From: a virus
Length of the DNA stretch: 23,126 nt
IMG/VR virus record: IMGVR_UViG_3300039149_000014
Location: 1-23,126 of that record
Direction: 5' to 3' (one strand)
The position numbers and the translations under genes are program-made. This document shows positions 1 to 7,450 of the stretch, in pieces; position 1 is the first letter of the stretch; every line of letters starts with the position of its first letter. The notes under the pieces are model-generated. The model saw only the letters and a list, made by a program, of their open reading frames with translations, had not been told where the DNA came from and did no database searches.

Positions 1-121
1 GTATTATAGCAGCACGCACGCCGATGAGCAAGGCCCGCAACTCAGGAGAGACTTGCTGGTCAGTTAACTGCTCCCGCGCGGCCGGCCGGGACAGGTGCTC
101 CTCCAGGCGGCGGACAGTCAC
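1..121 (-). CDS. Small unknown protein, 3' end cut by window edge
   Basis: A GTG codon at 121-119 overlaps the TGA stop of the preceding Cys-rich gene (GTGA). A GGGAGG ribosome binding site lies 6 nt upstream. The frame then stays open for 40 codons to the window edge, giving a charged, helix-prone start (VTVRRLEEHLSRPAAREQL). No family is recognised. The coupling to the upstream gene and good binding site support a real gene, but only its N-terminus is visible. Confidence 0.5.
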   Translation of the reverse strand, partial: MTVRRLEEHLSRPAAREQLTDQQVSPELRALLIGVRAAII

Positions 122-306
122 GCCCGCCCTCCCTTGGCCCACAGCCGTCTGGCGCGTTCCCTCCAGGTAGGCCGTGGCGGTGGATTGCATCGTGGGCACT
201 TGATGACACCGCGCCCATGACATCGCGCGCACCCCTTGCCCAGCCTGCCGCCGTCACAGCCAACACATGGCAACTCCCCCTTGCCTCCACAACTGACACA
301 GATCAC
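118..306 (-). CDS. DnaJ-type zinc-finger-like Cys-rich protein
   Basis: This 62-residue protein carries four closely spaced Cys pairs: CVSCGGKG, CVGCDGG, CARCHGRG and CPRC. The spacing matches the CxxCxGxG repeats of the DnaJ central zinc-binding domain, so it probably folds around two zinc ions. It lacks a J domain and has a basic tail (RERARRLW). The GTG start has a run of G 5 nt upstream and follows the methyltransferase stop by one base. Free-standing CxxCxGxG proteins are common in phages. The role is unknown; protein or nucleic-acid binding is a guess. Confidence 0.65.
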   Translation of the reverse strand: MICVSCGGKGELPCVGCDGGRLGKGCARCHGRGVIKCPRCNPPPRPTWRERARRLWAKGGRA

Positions 307-307
307 G

Positions 308-955
308 TCATCCCCCCTTGACGAACTCCGCGCACCAGACGGTCAGGTTGGCGCCCTCGATGCCATACTCACCGACCAGTTCGCAGCCGTCCAGCCAGCC
401 TCTAATCTGCGCCCTTGTCAATATCCGATCTCGGTTGAACAGGGTCACCGGCTTATCGGCTATGGGCACGCTCAACAGCAGGCGCCCGCCGGGTGCCAGC
501 ACCCGCTGCAACTCCCGGCATGCCTTGACGCTGCCCTGCGGGTCTATCGCATCGCCGTACCTGCCCAGGCCGACGTGCTCTATCGTGCTCAGGCACATGA
601 CGGCGGGCGCGCTGCCGTCCGCGTAATCCAGGGCGGTCACGTCACCCTTGACCGGCGTCAGGCCGGGGATCTGGACGGTCAGCGGCCGCAGGTCCATGGC
701 TGTGATCGGGATGAACTGCGCCAGCAGCGCCACCAGCCAGGCATCGCTGCCCACGTCCAGCACCCAGGCCGGCCTCAGTGTCAGCAGCCGCCGGAATGCC
801 CACACGTCCTGGTGCAGCCCCCACGGGTCGGCCTGCGTGGTCGGCGTGCGCTCATCCCGCGGCGCGATCGGCAGGATGCGCTCGGCGGGGTCGGCCAGGG
901 CACGGTATCGCTCCAGGTCGTCGGCGTACCAGGCGGGGACTAGTCGGGTGGTCAT
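308..955 (-). CDS. DUF268-like SAM-dependent methyltransferase
   Basis: This 215-residue protein is probably a class I SAM-dependent methyltransferase. Motif I is degenerate but in place (VLDVGSDAWLVALLAQF, about residues 65-81). It is followed by an acidic strand end (AMDLRPL, near 86-92), a CLSTIEHVGLGRYGD segment at about 121-135 and LAPGGRLLLSVP at about 153-164. The STIEHVGLGRYGD block and the final GCELVGEYGI stretch resemble the DUF268 family, often found in polysaccharide or sugar clusters. It overlaps the upstream gene by ATGA. It is one of two methyltransferase domains in the sugar block, so sugar or glycan methylation is the likely job; the substrate is not known. Confidence 0.75.
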   Translation of the reverse strand: MTTRLVPAWYADDLERYRALADPAERILPIAPRDERTPTTQADPWGLHQDVWAFRRLLTLRPAWVLDVGSDAWLVALLAQFIPITAMDLRPLTVQIPGLTPVKGDVTALDYADGSAPAVMCLSTIEHVGLGRYGDAIDPQGSVKACRELQRVLAPGGRLLLSVPIADKPVTLFNRDRILTRAQIRGWLDGCELVGEYGIEGANLTVWCAEFVKGG

Positions 956-1338
956 GTCTCGTCTGGTGGCTCGGAGCCGGTTATCAGCGCCCGGGCCAGT
1001 TCCTGCGTTATCTGGCCGACTACCCAGCGGACCATCTTGTCCCTGTCCGCCCCACCATCCCGGACCAGATGCGCAGTGACCACAGTCATGCTCGTGAGGC
1101 TGTGACCACCGGCAAGGTCCAGCGAGGCGCGGATCTCAAACCGCTGCAGCCGGTCCTTGATTTGCTTGCCCTGCACTACCATGTCTATCGGCGCGCCCCT
1201 CCAGACATCCCACTGGAGCACAGCGCCATGGTGCTTGCGCAGGTGGTCCTCCAGCGCCTTGGCCTCTCTGCCATGCTCCTGTACGGCCCGCACCAGCGCA
1301 CCACCAAAGAGCAATTCAACCTCTGTCCACGCTGTCAT
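952..1338 (-). CDS. Conserved-looking hypothetical protein
   Basis: A 128-residue protein beginning MTAWTEVELLFGG is chosen because this ATG sits behind GAGGGAGGGGGAG, the same ribosome-binding cassette as the gene starting at 1699. The frame remains open upstream to a GTG at 1419, which would add 27 residues and also has a possible GAGG site, so the start is uncertain. The sequence reads as a mixed alpha/beta soluble protein without signal peptide, membrane segment or recognisable motif. Its stop overlaps the downstream methyltransferase start. No function is assigned. Confidence 0.65.
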   Translation of the reverse strand: MTAWTEVELLFGGALVRAVQEHGREAKALEDHLRKHHGAVLQWDVWRGAPIDMVVQGKQIKDRLQRFEIRASLDLAGGHSLTSMTVVTAHLVRDGGADRDKMVRWVVGQITQELARALITGSEPPDET

Positions 1339-1426
1339 CTCCCCCTCCCTCACGATGCCCGGGCATATCGCGTCGGCCTGGGCCATCCAATCGGCGGGCC
1401 ACTGCTCCCCCTTGCTCACGTCTGCC

Positions 1427-1699
1427 TCATTTCCTCCTCAGCGTCAGGCCCCTCGAGCACTCGCCCTGTATCTTCGGATTTGGCGTGATGGGCGGCGGCT
1501 CGGGTAGCCCATCTGGATACTCATAGACCACCCAGAAGTGCTCGCCCGACTTGCTTTCATAGCAGGGGTCACCCCCATAGCAATCTAAGCAATCACCGCA
1601 AGCATCACAGAAGTCCTCGCCACATTCTGGCTCGGCTTCCTCTGTGCGCCGAGATCGCTCATGGCCCTGCTTGTCTATGGTACAGATGTACTTCTTCAT
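1427..1699 (-). CDS. Small acidic Cys-rich hypothetical protein
   Basis: A 90-residue protein starting MKKYICTIDKQG behind a GAGGGAGGGGGAG site immediately before the ATG. Residues about 27-48 hold seven cysteines in the spacing CGEDFCDACGDCLDC followed by CYGGDPC-type positions, suggesting a small metal-binding knuckle. The C-terminal half is proline-rich (PDGLPEPPPITPNP). The upstream glycosyltransferase stops 11 bases before this start. The family is not recognised. Confidence 0.6.
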   Translation of the reverse strand: MKKYICTIDKQGHERSRRTEEAEPECGEDFCDACGDCLDCYGGDPCYESKSGEHFWVVYEYPDGLPEPPPITPNPKIQGECSRGLTLRRK

Positions 1700-1710
1700 C
1701 TCCCCCTCCC

Positions 1711-2697
1711 TCACATCACCCCCAGCGCCCCGAACGCATCCTCAAACCGCCGGCGCCACGTGTGCTCACGCCTGGCCCGCTCCGCGCCCCTGCGCCGGAT
1801 GGCCTCTGCCTCCTGCGGATGGGCCAGGTAGTGCCTGCACTTGTCGGCCAGGTCGGGCACGTCCTTCCAGGTCACGATCTCCTGCCCTATCTCGTAGTGC
1901 GCCGCCAACTCTGGGTTCGCCTGGGCCAGGTAGAACGCCCCGCACATGGGCGCCTCAAAGTCCCTGGCCTTCAGGCTCAGCAGTGCCGGGTCCGCCGTCT
2001 CGCTGATGCCGATGGTGATGGCAGCCCGGTTCATGGCCTCTACCATGGCCTCGGTGCCCAGTGGGCCATTCGGCCAGCCCTGGCCGTAGGGCCGCACGTC
2101 TACGCCGGCGTCCTGTAGGCCCTGCACAATCTCGGCCCGCCGCCCATAGTTCTTGCCGACGAACAGGACGCTAGGATTGCGCGAGCACTCCCGCGGCGCG
2201 AACACGCCCGGGTTGGCGCCGGCCGGCAGGTAGATCGCCCGCGCGCCATGCTCAGCGTACCACTCCAGCGCCGTCGGGTCGCTGGTCCAGCACAGGTCGA
2301 AGGCGCTGGCGATGTCCACCATGCCAGCGAAGCCGGTCGGCTCCAGGGCACTGTAGCGGTGCGTCTTGTCATCCAGCGTCATGTTGAGTGTCGGGATGCC
2401 CAGGTGCTCACGGATGGCGGTGATGTAGGCGGGGAACACAAGGCGCCCGCACAGGTAGCCGTAGAACACATCCAGCGGCGTCCGCTTATGGGTCTCCTGC
2501 ACGCGCTCCAGCAAGACCAGATTCATTGCGGCCTTGCCACGTCTGCCCCAATCCGACCGATGCCAATCTCCCGCATACTGGTCGTACCCGTCCTCCGCAT
2601 GCCAGTCGTACCACGTCAAGTCGCCCAACTCGCGCAGCGCCGGGGCCAGGTTGTGCCGCTCCCAGTTGAAGTGGCGGAAGGCGGCGAAGATGTTCAT
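1711..2697 (-). CDS. CgeB-like glycosyltransferase
   Basis: A 328-residue cytosolic protein with the layout of GT-B glycosyltransferases of the CgeB/YkvP type. The N-terminal half starts MNIFAAFRHFNWERHNLAPAL, a Rossmann-like entry. The C-terminal half has VLFVGKNYGRRAEIVQGL (about 177-194) and a glycosyl-transferase group 1 (PF13524-like) signature: KARDFEAPMCGAFYLAQ (about 243-259), then NPELAAHYEIGQEIVTWKD and a helical tail ending HTWRRRFEDAF. The FEAPMCG segment corresponds to the donor-nucleotide binding region. The start overlaps the upstream stop (ATGA). It is one of three related glycosyltransferases in the block; donor and acceptor cannot be read from sequence. Confidence 0.85.
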   Translation of the reverse strand: MNIFAAFRHFNWERHNLAPALRELGDLTWYDWHAEDGYDQYAGDWHRSDWGRRGKAAMNLVLLERVQETHKRTPLDVFYGYLCGRLVFPAYITAIREHLGIPTLNMTLDDKTHRYSALEPTGFAGMVDIASAFDLCWTSDPTALEWYAEHGARAIYLPAGANPGVFAPRECSRNPSVLFVGKNYGRRAEIVQGLQDAGVDVRPYGQGWPNGPLGTEAMVEAMNRAAITIGISETADPALLSLKARDFEAPMCGAFYLAQANPELAAHYEIGQEIVTWKDVPDLADKCRHYLAHPQEAEAIRRRGAERARREHTWRRRFEDAFGALGVM

Positions 2698-3155
2698 GGC
2701 GTACCCCTTGGCGGTGCTGGCCCCCAGTCTGTCCAGTACGACGGCTCCGGGCTGTATGAACTATCGTCATTGGGAAGCCACACATAGCCATTCCACTCAC
2801 GCTGCTCCATATAGTCATTCCATTGGCAACCCTCGGCATCACGCCATTTGCTGTAGTACACATAATAGCGCCCATAGTCAGGCGGGTCTTCATCGGGCCA
2901 CTTGCGCCAAGTCGGTTCAGCACAGACCGTGAAGACAGGCCGCACCCGGGGCAAGTACTCATTTGGAGGCGTCTCCGGCCAGTCTGCCGAATCCAGTACC
3001 ACTGCCACAGTTCGCCCATGCTGTATTTGTAGGTCTACCAGATGCGCATCTTCCGGCAACGCCTCGCTCACCATCAGTGAGCGCATCCACTCACCCGGCG
3101 CCTTGCACAACGCGATTATCCACTCTGGTGCCACTTCCAATACGCGCCTGCCCAT
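2694..3155 (-). CDS. Hypothetical protein with DUF551-like C-terminal region
   Basis: A 153-residue protein. Residues 1 to about 75 form an unrecognised region (MGRRVLEVAPEWIIALCKAP). The rest is Trp-rich, with TWRKWPDEDPPDYGRYYVYY, an EWNGYVWLP segment and a closing SYWTDWGPAPP. This layout, a Trp start, a central 'W + tail' and a terminal YW..PLPxPP-like motif, recalls DUF551 phage proteins such as the one at 5067-5270. The ATG follows the strong cassette GAGGAGGGAGGGAG. Its first 65 bases overlap the 3' end of the dehydrogenase gene. Function is unknown. Confidence 0.6.
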   Translation of the reverse strand: MGRRVLEVAPEWIIALCKAPGEWMRSLMVSEALPEDAHLVDLQIQHGRTVAVVLDSADWPETPPNEYLPRVRPVFTVCAEPTWRKWPDEDPPDYGRYYVYYSKWRDAEGCQWNDYMEQREWNGYVWLPNDDSSYSPEPSYWTDWGPAPPRGTP

Positions 3156-3933
3156 CTCCCTCCCTCCTCAGTCTCCCATTAGCCGCCGCCATGCCGTCCA
3201 GCAATTCCGCCTGGCCGGCCAGCCAGTGCCGGATGGCGTCGGTGTCCTTCGGGAAGCACGCGCCGCCGTAGCCGCGCCCGCCATCCTTCCACACGTCCCA
3301 GTAGGCATTGGCGATGGGCTGGCCGATGTAGCCCAGGCTCGGCATGGCCCGCTTCAGCGCCCCAAAGTCGGCACCTGTCCGCTGCGCCATGTCATACAGC
3401 AGATTGGCGAATGTGACCTGTAGCGCGCCGTGGACATTGTGCGCATACTTGATGAGTTCGGCGGTGGTGCGGTCCACGTAGACGACCTGCATCGCCTTGG
3501 GCAGCAGGCCACGCCAGGTATCGGCCCACTCGGCAGCATCGCCGCCGACGACGTGCGCCCATGGATGGCAGAAGTCCCGCCAGGCCGAGCGCGCGGTCAG
3601 GAACTCGGGCCAGTGGTAGACGCGCCACTCGGGATGCTCCTGGGCGATGCGCTCGCAGGTGCCGGGCAGGACGGTCGAACGGATGACGACGGCATGCGGC
3701 ACCTTGGCCCACGATGCGATTAGTTCTATCACGTTCTCCAGGGCCGTCTGGTCCTGGCCGTCTGGTCCTGTCGGTGTAGGCAGGCACAGGAATACCCAAT
3801 CGGGCGTCTGCCAGTAGCTGCCGTCCCGCCGGTCCAGCGATATGCCCGCCAACTCCAGCGGCGTCCTCTCCTTCAGCCACCGATACAGTTGGCTCCCGAC
3901 CGTGCCGGTGTGGCCGTAGACTGTGACGCGCAT
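3091..3933 (-). CDS. UDP-glucose/GDP-mannose dehydrogenase-like enzyme, short form
   Basis: This 280-residue protein resembles nucleotide-sugar 6-dehydrogenases, which oxidise a sugar C6 alcohol to an acid using NAD. It has the NAD-binding loop GHTGTVGSQL (7-16), WVFLCLPTPTG (46-56), RSTVLPGT (85-92), the catalytic ELIKYAHN block with Lys162 and Asn166, and GGACFPKD with the nucleophile Cys226. All key residues are present. It is much shorter than typical family members (about 400-450 residues) and lacks the C-terminal nucleotide-binding domain, so activity is uncertain. GGAGG lies 8 nt before the ATG. Its last 22 codons overlap the next gene, an unusually long overlap here, suggesting a shifted 3' end. 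The epimerase nearby points to a GDP-mannose-type substrate. Confidence 0.82.
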   Translation of the reverse strand: MRVTVYGHTGTVGSQLYRWLKERTPLELAGISLDRRDGSYWQTPDWVFLCLPTPTGPDGQDQTALENVIELIASWAKVPHAVVIRSTVLPGTCERIAQEHPEWRVYHWPEFLTARSAWRDFCHPWAHVVGGDAAEWADTWRGLLPKAMQVVYVDRTTAELIKYAHNVHGALQVTFANLLYDMAQRTGADFGALKRAMPSLGYIGQPIANAYWDVWKDGGRGYGGACFPKDTDAIRHWLAGQAELLDGMAAANGRLRREGDGQARIGSGTRVDNRVVQGAG

Positions 3934-3934
3934 C

Positions 3935-4132
3935 TCAGCCACCTCCCAAGATATGCTCGCCGTGCGGCCCATCATAGACCTCGGGCTCGTCGGCCAACGC
4001 TCCGTCTATGTCCTCCCAGTCCTCTGCATTCTCCCTGATAAGCCTGCGTGCTTCCTCTGCGCTTTCAGCCATCGCGAAGGCAATCCCGCAGGTGTAGTCA
4101 CAGAATACATTATGCCACACATAGAGTTTCAT
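3935..4132 (-). CDS. Small conserved-looking hypothetical protein
   Basis: A 65-residue protein starting MKLYVWHNVFCDYTCGIAF. The ATG is coupled to the epimerase stop (ATGA at 4132-4129). The N-terminal strand plus the AESAEEARRLIRE helix give a small alpha/beta fold of the kind seen in short phage accessory proteins. The C-terminus is acidic and ends in glycines (GEHILGGG). It sits between the two nucleotide-sugar enzymes, but nothing in it suggests catalysis. Function unknown. Confidence 0.65.
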   Translation of the reverse strand: MKLYVWHNVFCDYTCGIAFAMAESAEEARRLIRENAEDWEDIDGALADEPEVYDGPHGEHILGGG

Positions 4133-5073
4133 CCTAGCACCTGCCGCTCTATCCACGGATACGTCAACGCTAGCCCCTCCTCCAGGCTCACGTTCGCCTG
4201 CCAGCCCAGCCCCTTGATGCGCTCGCTGCTGAAGTTGCGCGACCGTACGCCGACCGGGCCGTCTATGTGCTCCAGCGTTAGCCGCTTGCCGGCCACCAGC
4301 GCCACGGTGCGCGCCAACTCGTCCACAGTCACATACTCATCGCCGCCGATGTTGGCCGGCCCCTCCAGATCCGACAGCGCCAGCCGATAGATGCCGTCTA
4401 TCAGGTCGTCCACGTAGATGTAGTTACGCACGGCCCCGCCGTCGCCCCAGACCTCGATGCTGCCGCCGTCCTCGGCCTCGGCCACCTTGCGACACAGCGC
4501 CGCCGGCGCCTTCTCGCGCCCGCCCTGATAGGTGCCGAACGGCCCGTAGCAGTTCTGGAAGCGCGCGATCCTCACGGCCATGTCATGCTGCCGCCCGTAG
4601 GCCAGGGCCATGCGCTCGGCGTATAGCTTCTCCCAGCCGTATTCGTTGTCAGGCTGGGCCGGGTAGGCACCATCCTCATCCAGCGCCGGCTCGCCAGGCT
4701 CCATGTCCCGGTAGACGCAGACTGACGATGAGAAGAAGTAGCGCTTGATGCCGGCCAGGGCCGAGGCGTGCAACACGTTGGCATTGATAAGCGCGTTGTT
4801 GCGCATGATCTCGCACTCTGCCACGCTGATGTAGCCCATCCCGCCCATGTCGGCGGCCAGCTGGAACACCGCATCGAAGCCATCCGGAATGATGTCTGCC
4901 CAGGGCTGCGCCGGGCCGCGCAGGTCGGCCTGCACAAAGTCATCGGCATCGCTGGCCTTGAACTCAGGCGGATGCAGGTCGACGCCGCGCACCCACCAGC
5001 CCTCGGCCTTGAGGCGGGTCACCAGGTGCCCGCCGATGAAGCCGCCTGCGCCACAGACTATTGCGCCTAGCAT
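4129..5073 (-). CDS. GDP-mannose 3,5-epimerase (extended SDR family)
   Basis: This 314-residue enzyme would convert GDP-D-mannose to GDP-L-galactose/GDP-L-gulose. It has the NAD-binding GAGGFIGG (8-15), then AADMGGMGYI (73-82), the SSSVCVY segment with Ser and Cys119 (115-121), and the YGWEK active-site Tyr145/Lys149. The stretch RFQNCYGPFGTYQGGREKAP (171-190) and the closing GVRSRNFSSERIKGLGW match the plant GDP-mannose 3,5-epimerase pattern closely, including the cysteine acid/base. Length is close to the SDR norm. The ATG at 5073 is chosen because the preceding 28 in-frame residues lie inside the upstream gene and do not fit the Rossmann start. It overlaps the upstream gene by 7 bases. Confidence 0.88.
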   Translation of the reverse strand: MLGAIVCGAGGFIGGHLVTRLKAEGWWVRGVDLHPPEFKASDADDFVQADLRGPAQPWADIIPDGFDAVFQLAADMGGMGYISVAECEIMRNNALINANVLHASALAGIKRYFFSSSVCVYRDMEPGEPALDEDGAYPAQPDNEYGWEKLYAERMALAYGRQHDMAVRIARFQNCYGPFGTYQGGREKAPAALCRKVAEAEDGGSIEVWGDGGAVRNYIYVDDLIDGIYRLALSDLEGPANIGGDEYVTVDELARTVALVAGKRLTLEHIDGPVGVRSRNFSSERIKGLGWQANVSLEEGLALTYPWIERQVLG

Positions 5074-5270
5074 GTGCTTACCGCCCTCGGTGGTTCTGGC
5101 AGTGGCCGCCAGTAGTCTACCAGCGGCATGTGCGGCCCAATCTTGTATTCCTGCCACTCCTCGCCAGTCCAGTAGGCCATATCATACGGCTTATGCGCCG
5201 AGCAATGCACCCAAAAGTGCCCTCGTTTGGGCGGGTTCTCTCTAGGCCACTCGTGCCAACCATCCCTCAC
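5067..5270 (-). CDS. DUF551-like small protein
   Basis: A 67-residue, Trp-rich protein with the DUF551 layout: an opening WHEWPRENPPKRGHFWVH, a middle MAYWTGEEWQEY and the diagnostic end VDYWRPLPEPP. DUF551 proteins are common in phages and prophages; their function is unknown. A GTG start at 5270 overlaps the glycosyltransferase stop. The 153-residue protein at 2694-3155 appears to contain a longer relative, so the sugar block carries two. Confidence 0.75.
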   Translation of the reverse strand: MRDGWHEWPRENPPKRGHFWVHCSAHKPYDMAYWTGEEWQEYKIGPHMPLVDYWRPLPEPPRAVSTC

Positions 5271-6118
5271 AATCCCATCACCTCCAACATCTGCTGCGCC
5301 CGGTGGCGGTACGTGTGGCGGGCCAGGACGGCAGCGCGGCCCCGTGCGCCCCAGAAGTCCAGCGCCTCCGGGGGCGATGCCAGTACCTCGTCAATGACCT
5401 TCAGCGCCTCCAGGTTGGCCTGGTAGAAGTCCATCGGCGGCGGCTCTCCGAACAGTTCTGGTATGCCCGCCTCTGGCACCCAGTCCGTGACCAGCGGGCG
5501 CCCCGAGCACAGCGCCTCGAACACGCGCATGTTCAGATCGTCCGACGTCGACACGTTGAACACCACGCGCCCCTTGGCGTGGGCGATAGCCATGTCCTGC
5601 AGATAGGCCCCCTTGTACACGCCCAGGTCGTAGTGCTCGGCTAGCATCGCCAGCAGGCGCCGCCTGCGCTCGTATAGCGGGCTGCCGGGGTAGGTGTGGC
5701 CGCAGAACACTACGTCGTGCTCGGGCTCGATGCCCTCCGGCGGCGTGTGGATGTCCGGGTCGCAGGCCACGGGCAGCCAAGTGGCGGGCCGGTCGAAGCG
5801 GTCCACGTAGGCGCGCTGGGCGACGAACACATGATTGAAGTGTTGCGCGAACTCGCGGTGCCAGGAATGCTGGCTATGGCTGTCCAGGAACCAGGCGGCC
5901 TTGCGTTTTATAGGCAGTATAAATGGCCCCCGCCATTGGGGTCGCCCACCACCCGCTTCAACCCATATCACCGCATCACAGTGCCAGCAATCGCCCACTG
6001 CCTCCGGCTGCCCCGGCCCGAAGCAGCGCACCTCATGCCCCAGCGCCCGCAGCGCCTTGACCAGATAGTTGGCCGTCGTGTACGGACTGTAGCGGTAGGC
6101 GCACAGGATGTTAGCCAT
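5267..6118 (-). CDS. CgeB-like glycosyltransferase
   Basis: A 283-residue GT-B type glycosyltransferase. The N-terminus MANILCAYRYSPYTTANYLVKALRAL is truncated here to its key MANILCAYRYSPYTTANYL strand-helix. A middle block holds HDVVFCGHTYPGSPLYERR (about 134-152). The C-terminal donor region has NVSTSDDLNMRVFEALCSGR (about 195-214) followed by PLVTDWVPE, the family's Glu-containing loop. No signal peptide or membrane segment is seen, so it acts in the cytosol. It overlaps the upstream GT-methyltransferase gene by 8 bases. Of the three glycosyltransferases here, this has the most standard C-terminal motif. Confidence 0.87.
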   Translation of the reverse strand: MANILCAYRYSPYTTANYLVKALRALGHEVRCFGPGQPEAVGDCWHCDAVIWVEAGGGRPQWRGPFILPIKRKAAWFLDSHSQHSWHREFAQHFNHVFVAQRAYVDRFDRPATWLPVACDPDIHTPPEGIEPEHDVVFCGHTYPGSPLYERRRRLLAMLAEHYDLGVYKGAYLQDMAIAHAKGRVVFNVSTSDDLNMRVFEALCSGRPLVTDWVPEAGIPELFGEPPPMDFYQANLEALKVIDEVLASPPEALDFWGARGRAAVLARHTYRHRAQQMLEVMGL

Positions 6119-7277
6119 CGCTCACCGCCGGCCTCATCAGCACGTCGATGAACCGCTCCAGCGGATGCCCCGGCGGGTATGCCCGGCAGTACACGATGTG
6201 CCAGGGCCGGATGCCGTAGCCCTGGCCGTACTGCTGCCAGCGCTGGTGGTCCGCGTTGAAGTAGTCGAAGGTATCCGGCACCCACGCCCGCACGTGCGTT
6301 GGGTCGGCCCAGGCCACGGTCGCCCCGCGCTCGGCATTGGGCACGCGGATGTGCATGCGGCCGTTGGGCAACAGCGCCTGGTGACAGTCGTTCAACAGCG
6401 GTATTAGGTTCTTAATGTGCTCCAGCAGGTTGTCGGCTACGATGACATGGGAGCGCTTGGGCCGGACAAAGAACGGCAGGCCGGACTCCAGGTCTTCTTC
6501 TGCAACACGCGCACCGCCCCGCTTGTCCACGCCTATCATGCCCGGCCTGGGCTTCTCACCGCATCCCAGGTCCAGCATCACGCGCTCTGTTGGCACCGCG
6601 TCCATCAGCACCGCCGCACACTCCGCGAACGTCGGCACCTGCTCGCCCCGGACGGCCAGGATGTCGTAGTGACGCGGGTTGTTCATGCCCCACTTCTGCA
6701 TGTCGGCGTGTGTGTCGTTGGGCAGCACCCTCGCTTTGGCGTACAACTCATTCAGGTGGTCGTGCGGATAATACTCGCCATAGGTGCTGTTGGGCCGCTT
6801 TAGGTGTTCCCTCCAGCCCTCGCCCCAGACGTTGAGTTCCATATCCTCAGGCACGTCCAGTGTACGGCCGGGTCGCCAGTTGCCGACAAAGATAGCATCA
6901 AATGTCTGTTCCACGTCCATGGGCACCATGTCCGACGCGCCGGGCAGGTGCTTGGCGTCTATGCCCTGGCCCCGCAGGTGCTCCGCGAACTTGTAGCTCT
7001 CCGCGAACACCGCATCGTACTCCCAGCACCCCTGGGGCGTCACGGCATCCGGGTGGCCGATCACCCACAGGATGTTGTAGGTCCACTCGGGCAGGTGCTG
7101 GACTGCCGCGCCGTGGCAGTTGATGACGACCTCAGCCTCCAGCGCGTTCTCAGTGATGCTGTGGCCCAGCGCCTTGATGGCCTGCCCCAAGCTCTCCTTG
7201 AACCAGTAATCGCCCCAGCGCTTGCGCCGCTCCGGGTCGGCCTCTGCATCGCTGGCGGCGACGATGTAGACGTTCAT
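6111..7277 (-). CDS. Fusion: CgeB-like glycosyltransferase half + SAM methyltransferase
   Basis: A 388-residue two-domain protein starting MNVYIVAASDAEADPE. Residues 1-225 look like a CgeB-type glycosyltransferase (WGDYWFKESLGQAIKALGH, DAIFVGNWRPGR, WGEGWREHL) up to the donor-site region NNPRHYDILAVRGEQVPTF (199-217). The usual remaining C-terminal part is missing. From about 230 a class I methyltransferase follows: VMLDLGCGEKPRPG (233-246, motif I), IGVDKRGG, VIVADNLLEHIKN (278-290) and LLPNGRMHIRVP. GAGGAGAGAGGG precedes the ATG. The fusion suggests one protein that transfers and methylates a sugar, or a methyltransferase with a recruited sugar-binding domain; the second is my weaker guess. 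Confidence 0.82.
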   Translation of the reverse strand: MNVYIVAASDAEADPERRKRWGDYWFKESLGQAIKALGHSITENALEAEVVINCHGAAVQHLPEWTYNILWVIGHPDAVTPQGCWEYDAVFAESYKFAEHLRGQGIDAKHLPGASDMVPMDVEQTFDAIFVGNWRPGRTLDVPEDMELNVWGEGWREHLKRPNSTYGEYYPHDHLNELYAKARVLPNDTHADMQKWGMNNPRHYDILAVRGEQVPTFAECAAVLMDAVPTERVMLDLGCGEKPRPGMIGVDKRGGARVAEEDLESGLPFFVRPKRSHVIVADNLLEHIKNLIPLLNDCHQALLPNGRMHIRVPNAERGATVAWADPTHVRAWVPDTFDYFNADHQRWQQYGQGYGIRPWHIVYCRAYPPGHPLERFIDVLMRPAVSDG

Positions 7278-7297
7278 CCCTCTCTCCTCGTCTGTTG

Positions 7298-7438
7298 CTA
7301 TACCAAGTCGCTCAGACGCGCCTCGCGCATCTCGCGTTCGTAGTCCGCCTGCGCCAGCAGCGCTATGACCAACTCCTCCAGTGTTGTGATAGGCCGCCCA
7401 TATAGGTAGCCATAGAATGACTGATGCTGTTCCGCCAT
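7298..7438 (-). CDS. Very small hypothetical protein (46 aa)
   Basis: An ATG at 7438-7436 stands directly behind GAGGAGAGAGGGAG, the same ribosome-binding cassette used by neighbours, and the upstream gene stops just before it. The frame runs 46 codons to TAG at 7300-7298. The peptide starts MAEQHQSFYGYLYGRPITTL, followed by a helical, charged end (ALLAQADYEREMREARLSDLV). No family is recognised. It fills what would otherwise be a 170-base gap. Confidence 0.6.
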   Translation of the reverse strand: MAEQHQSFYGYLYGRPITTLEELVIALLAQADYEREMREARLSDLV

Positions 7439-7450
7439 CTCCCTCTCTCC

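Noticed and set aside
60-299. 79-residue minus-strand frame
   Set aside because: It overlaps the Cys-rich gene in another frame and has low-complexity composition; the coupled gene pair at 1-306 fits better.
236-943. Long open frames on the plus strand here and elsewhere (e.g. 778-1488, 9897-10409, 10204-10866, 12745-13335)
   Set aside because: They lie opposite well-supported minus-strand genes, have Pro/Arg/Ala-rich sequence typical of antisense frames in GC-rich DNA, and lack domain motifs or good binding sites.
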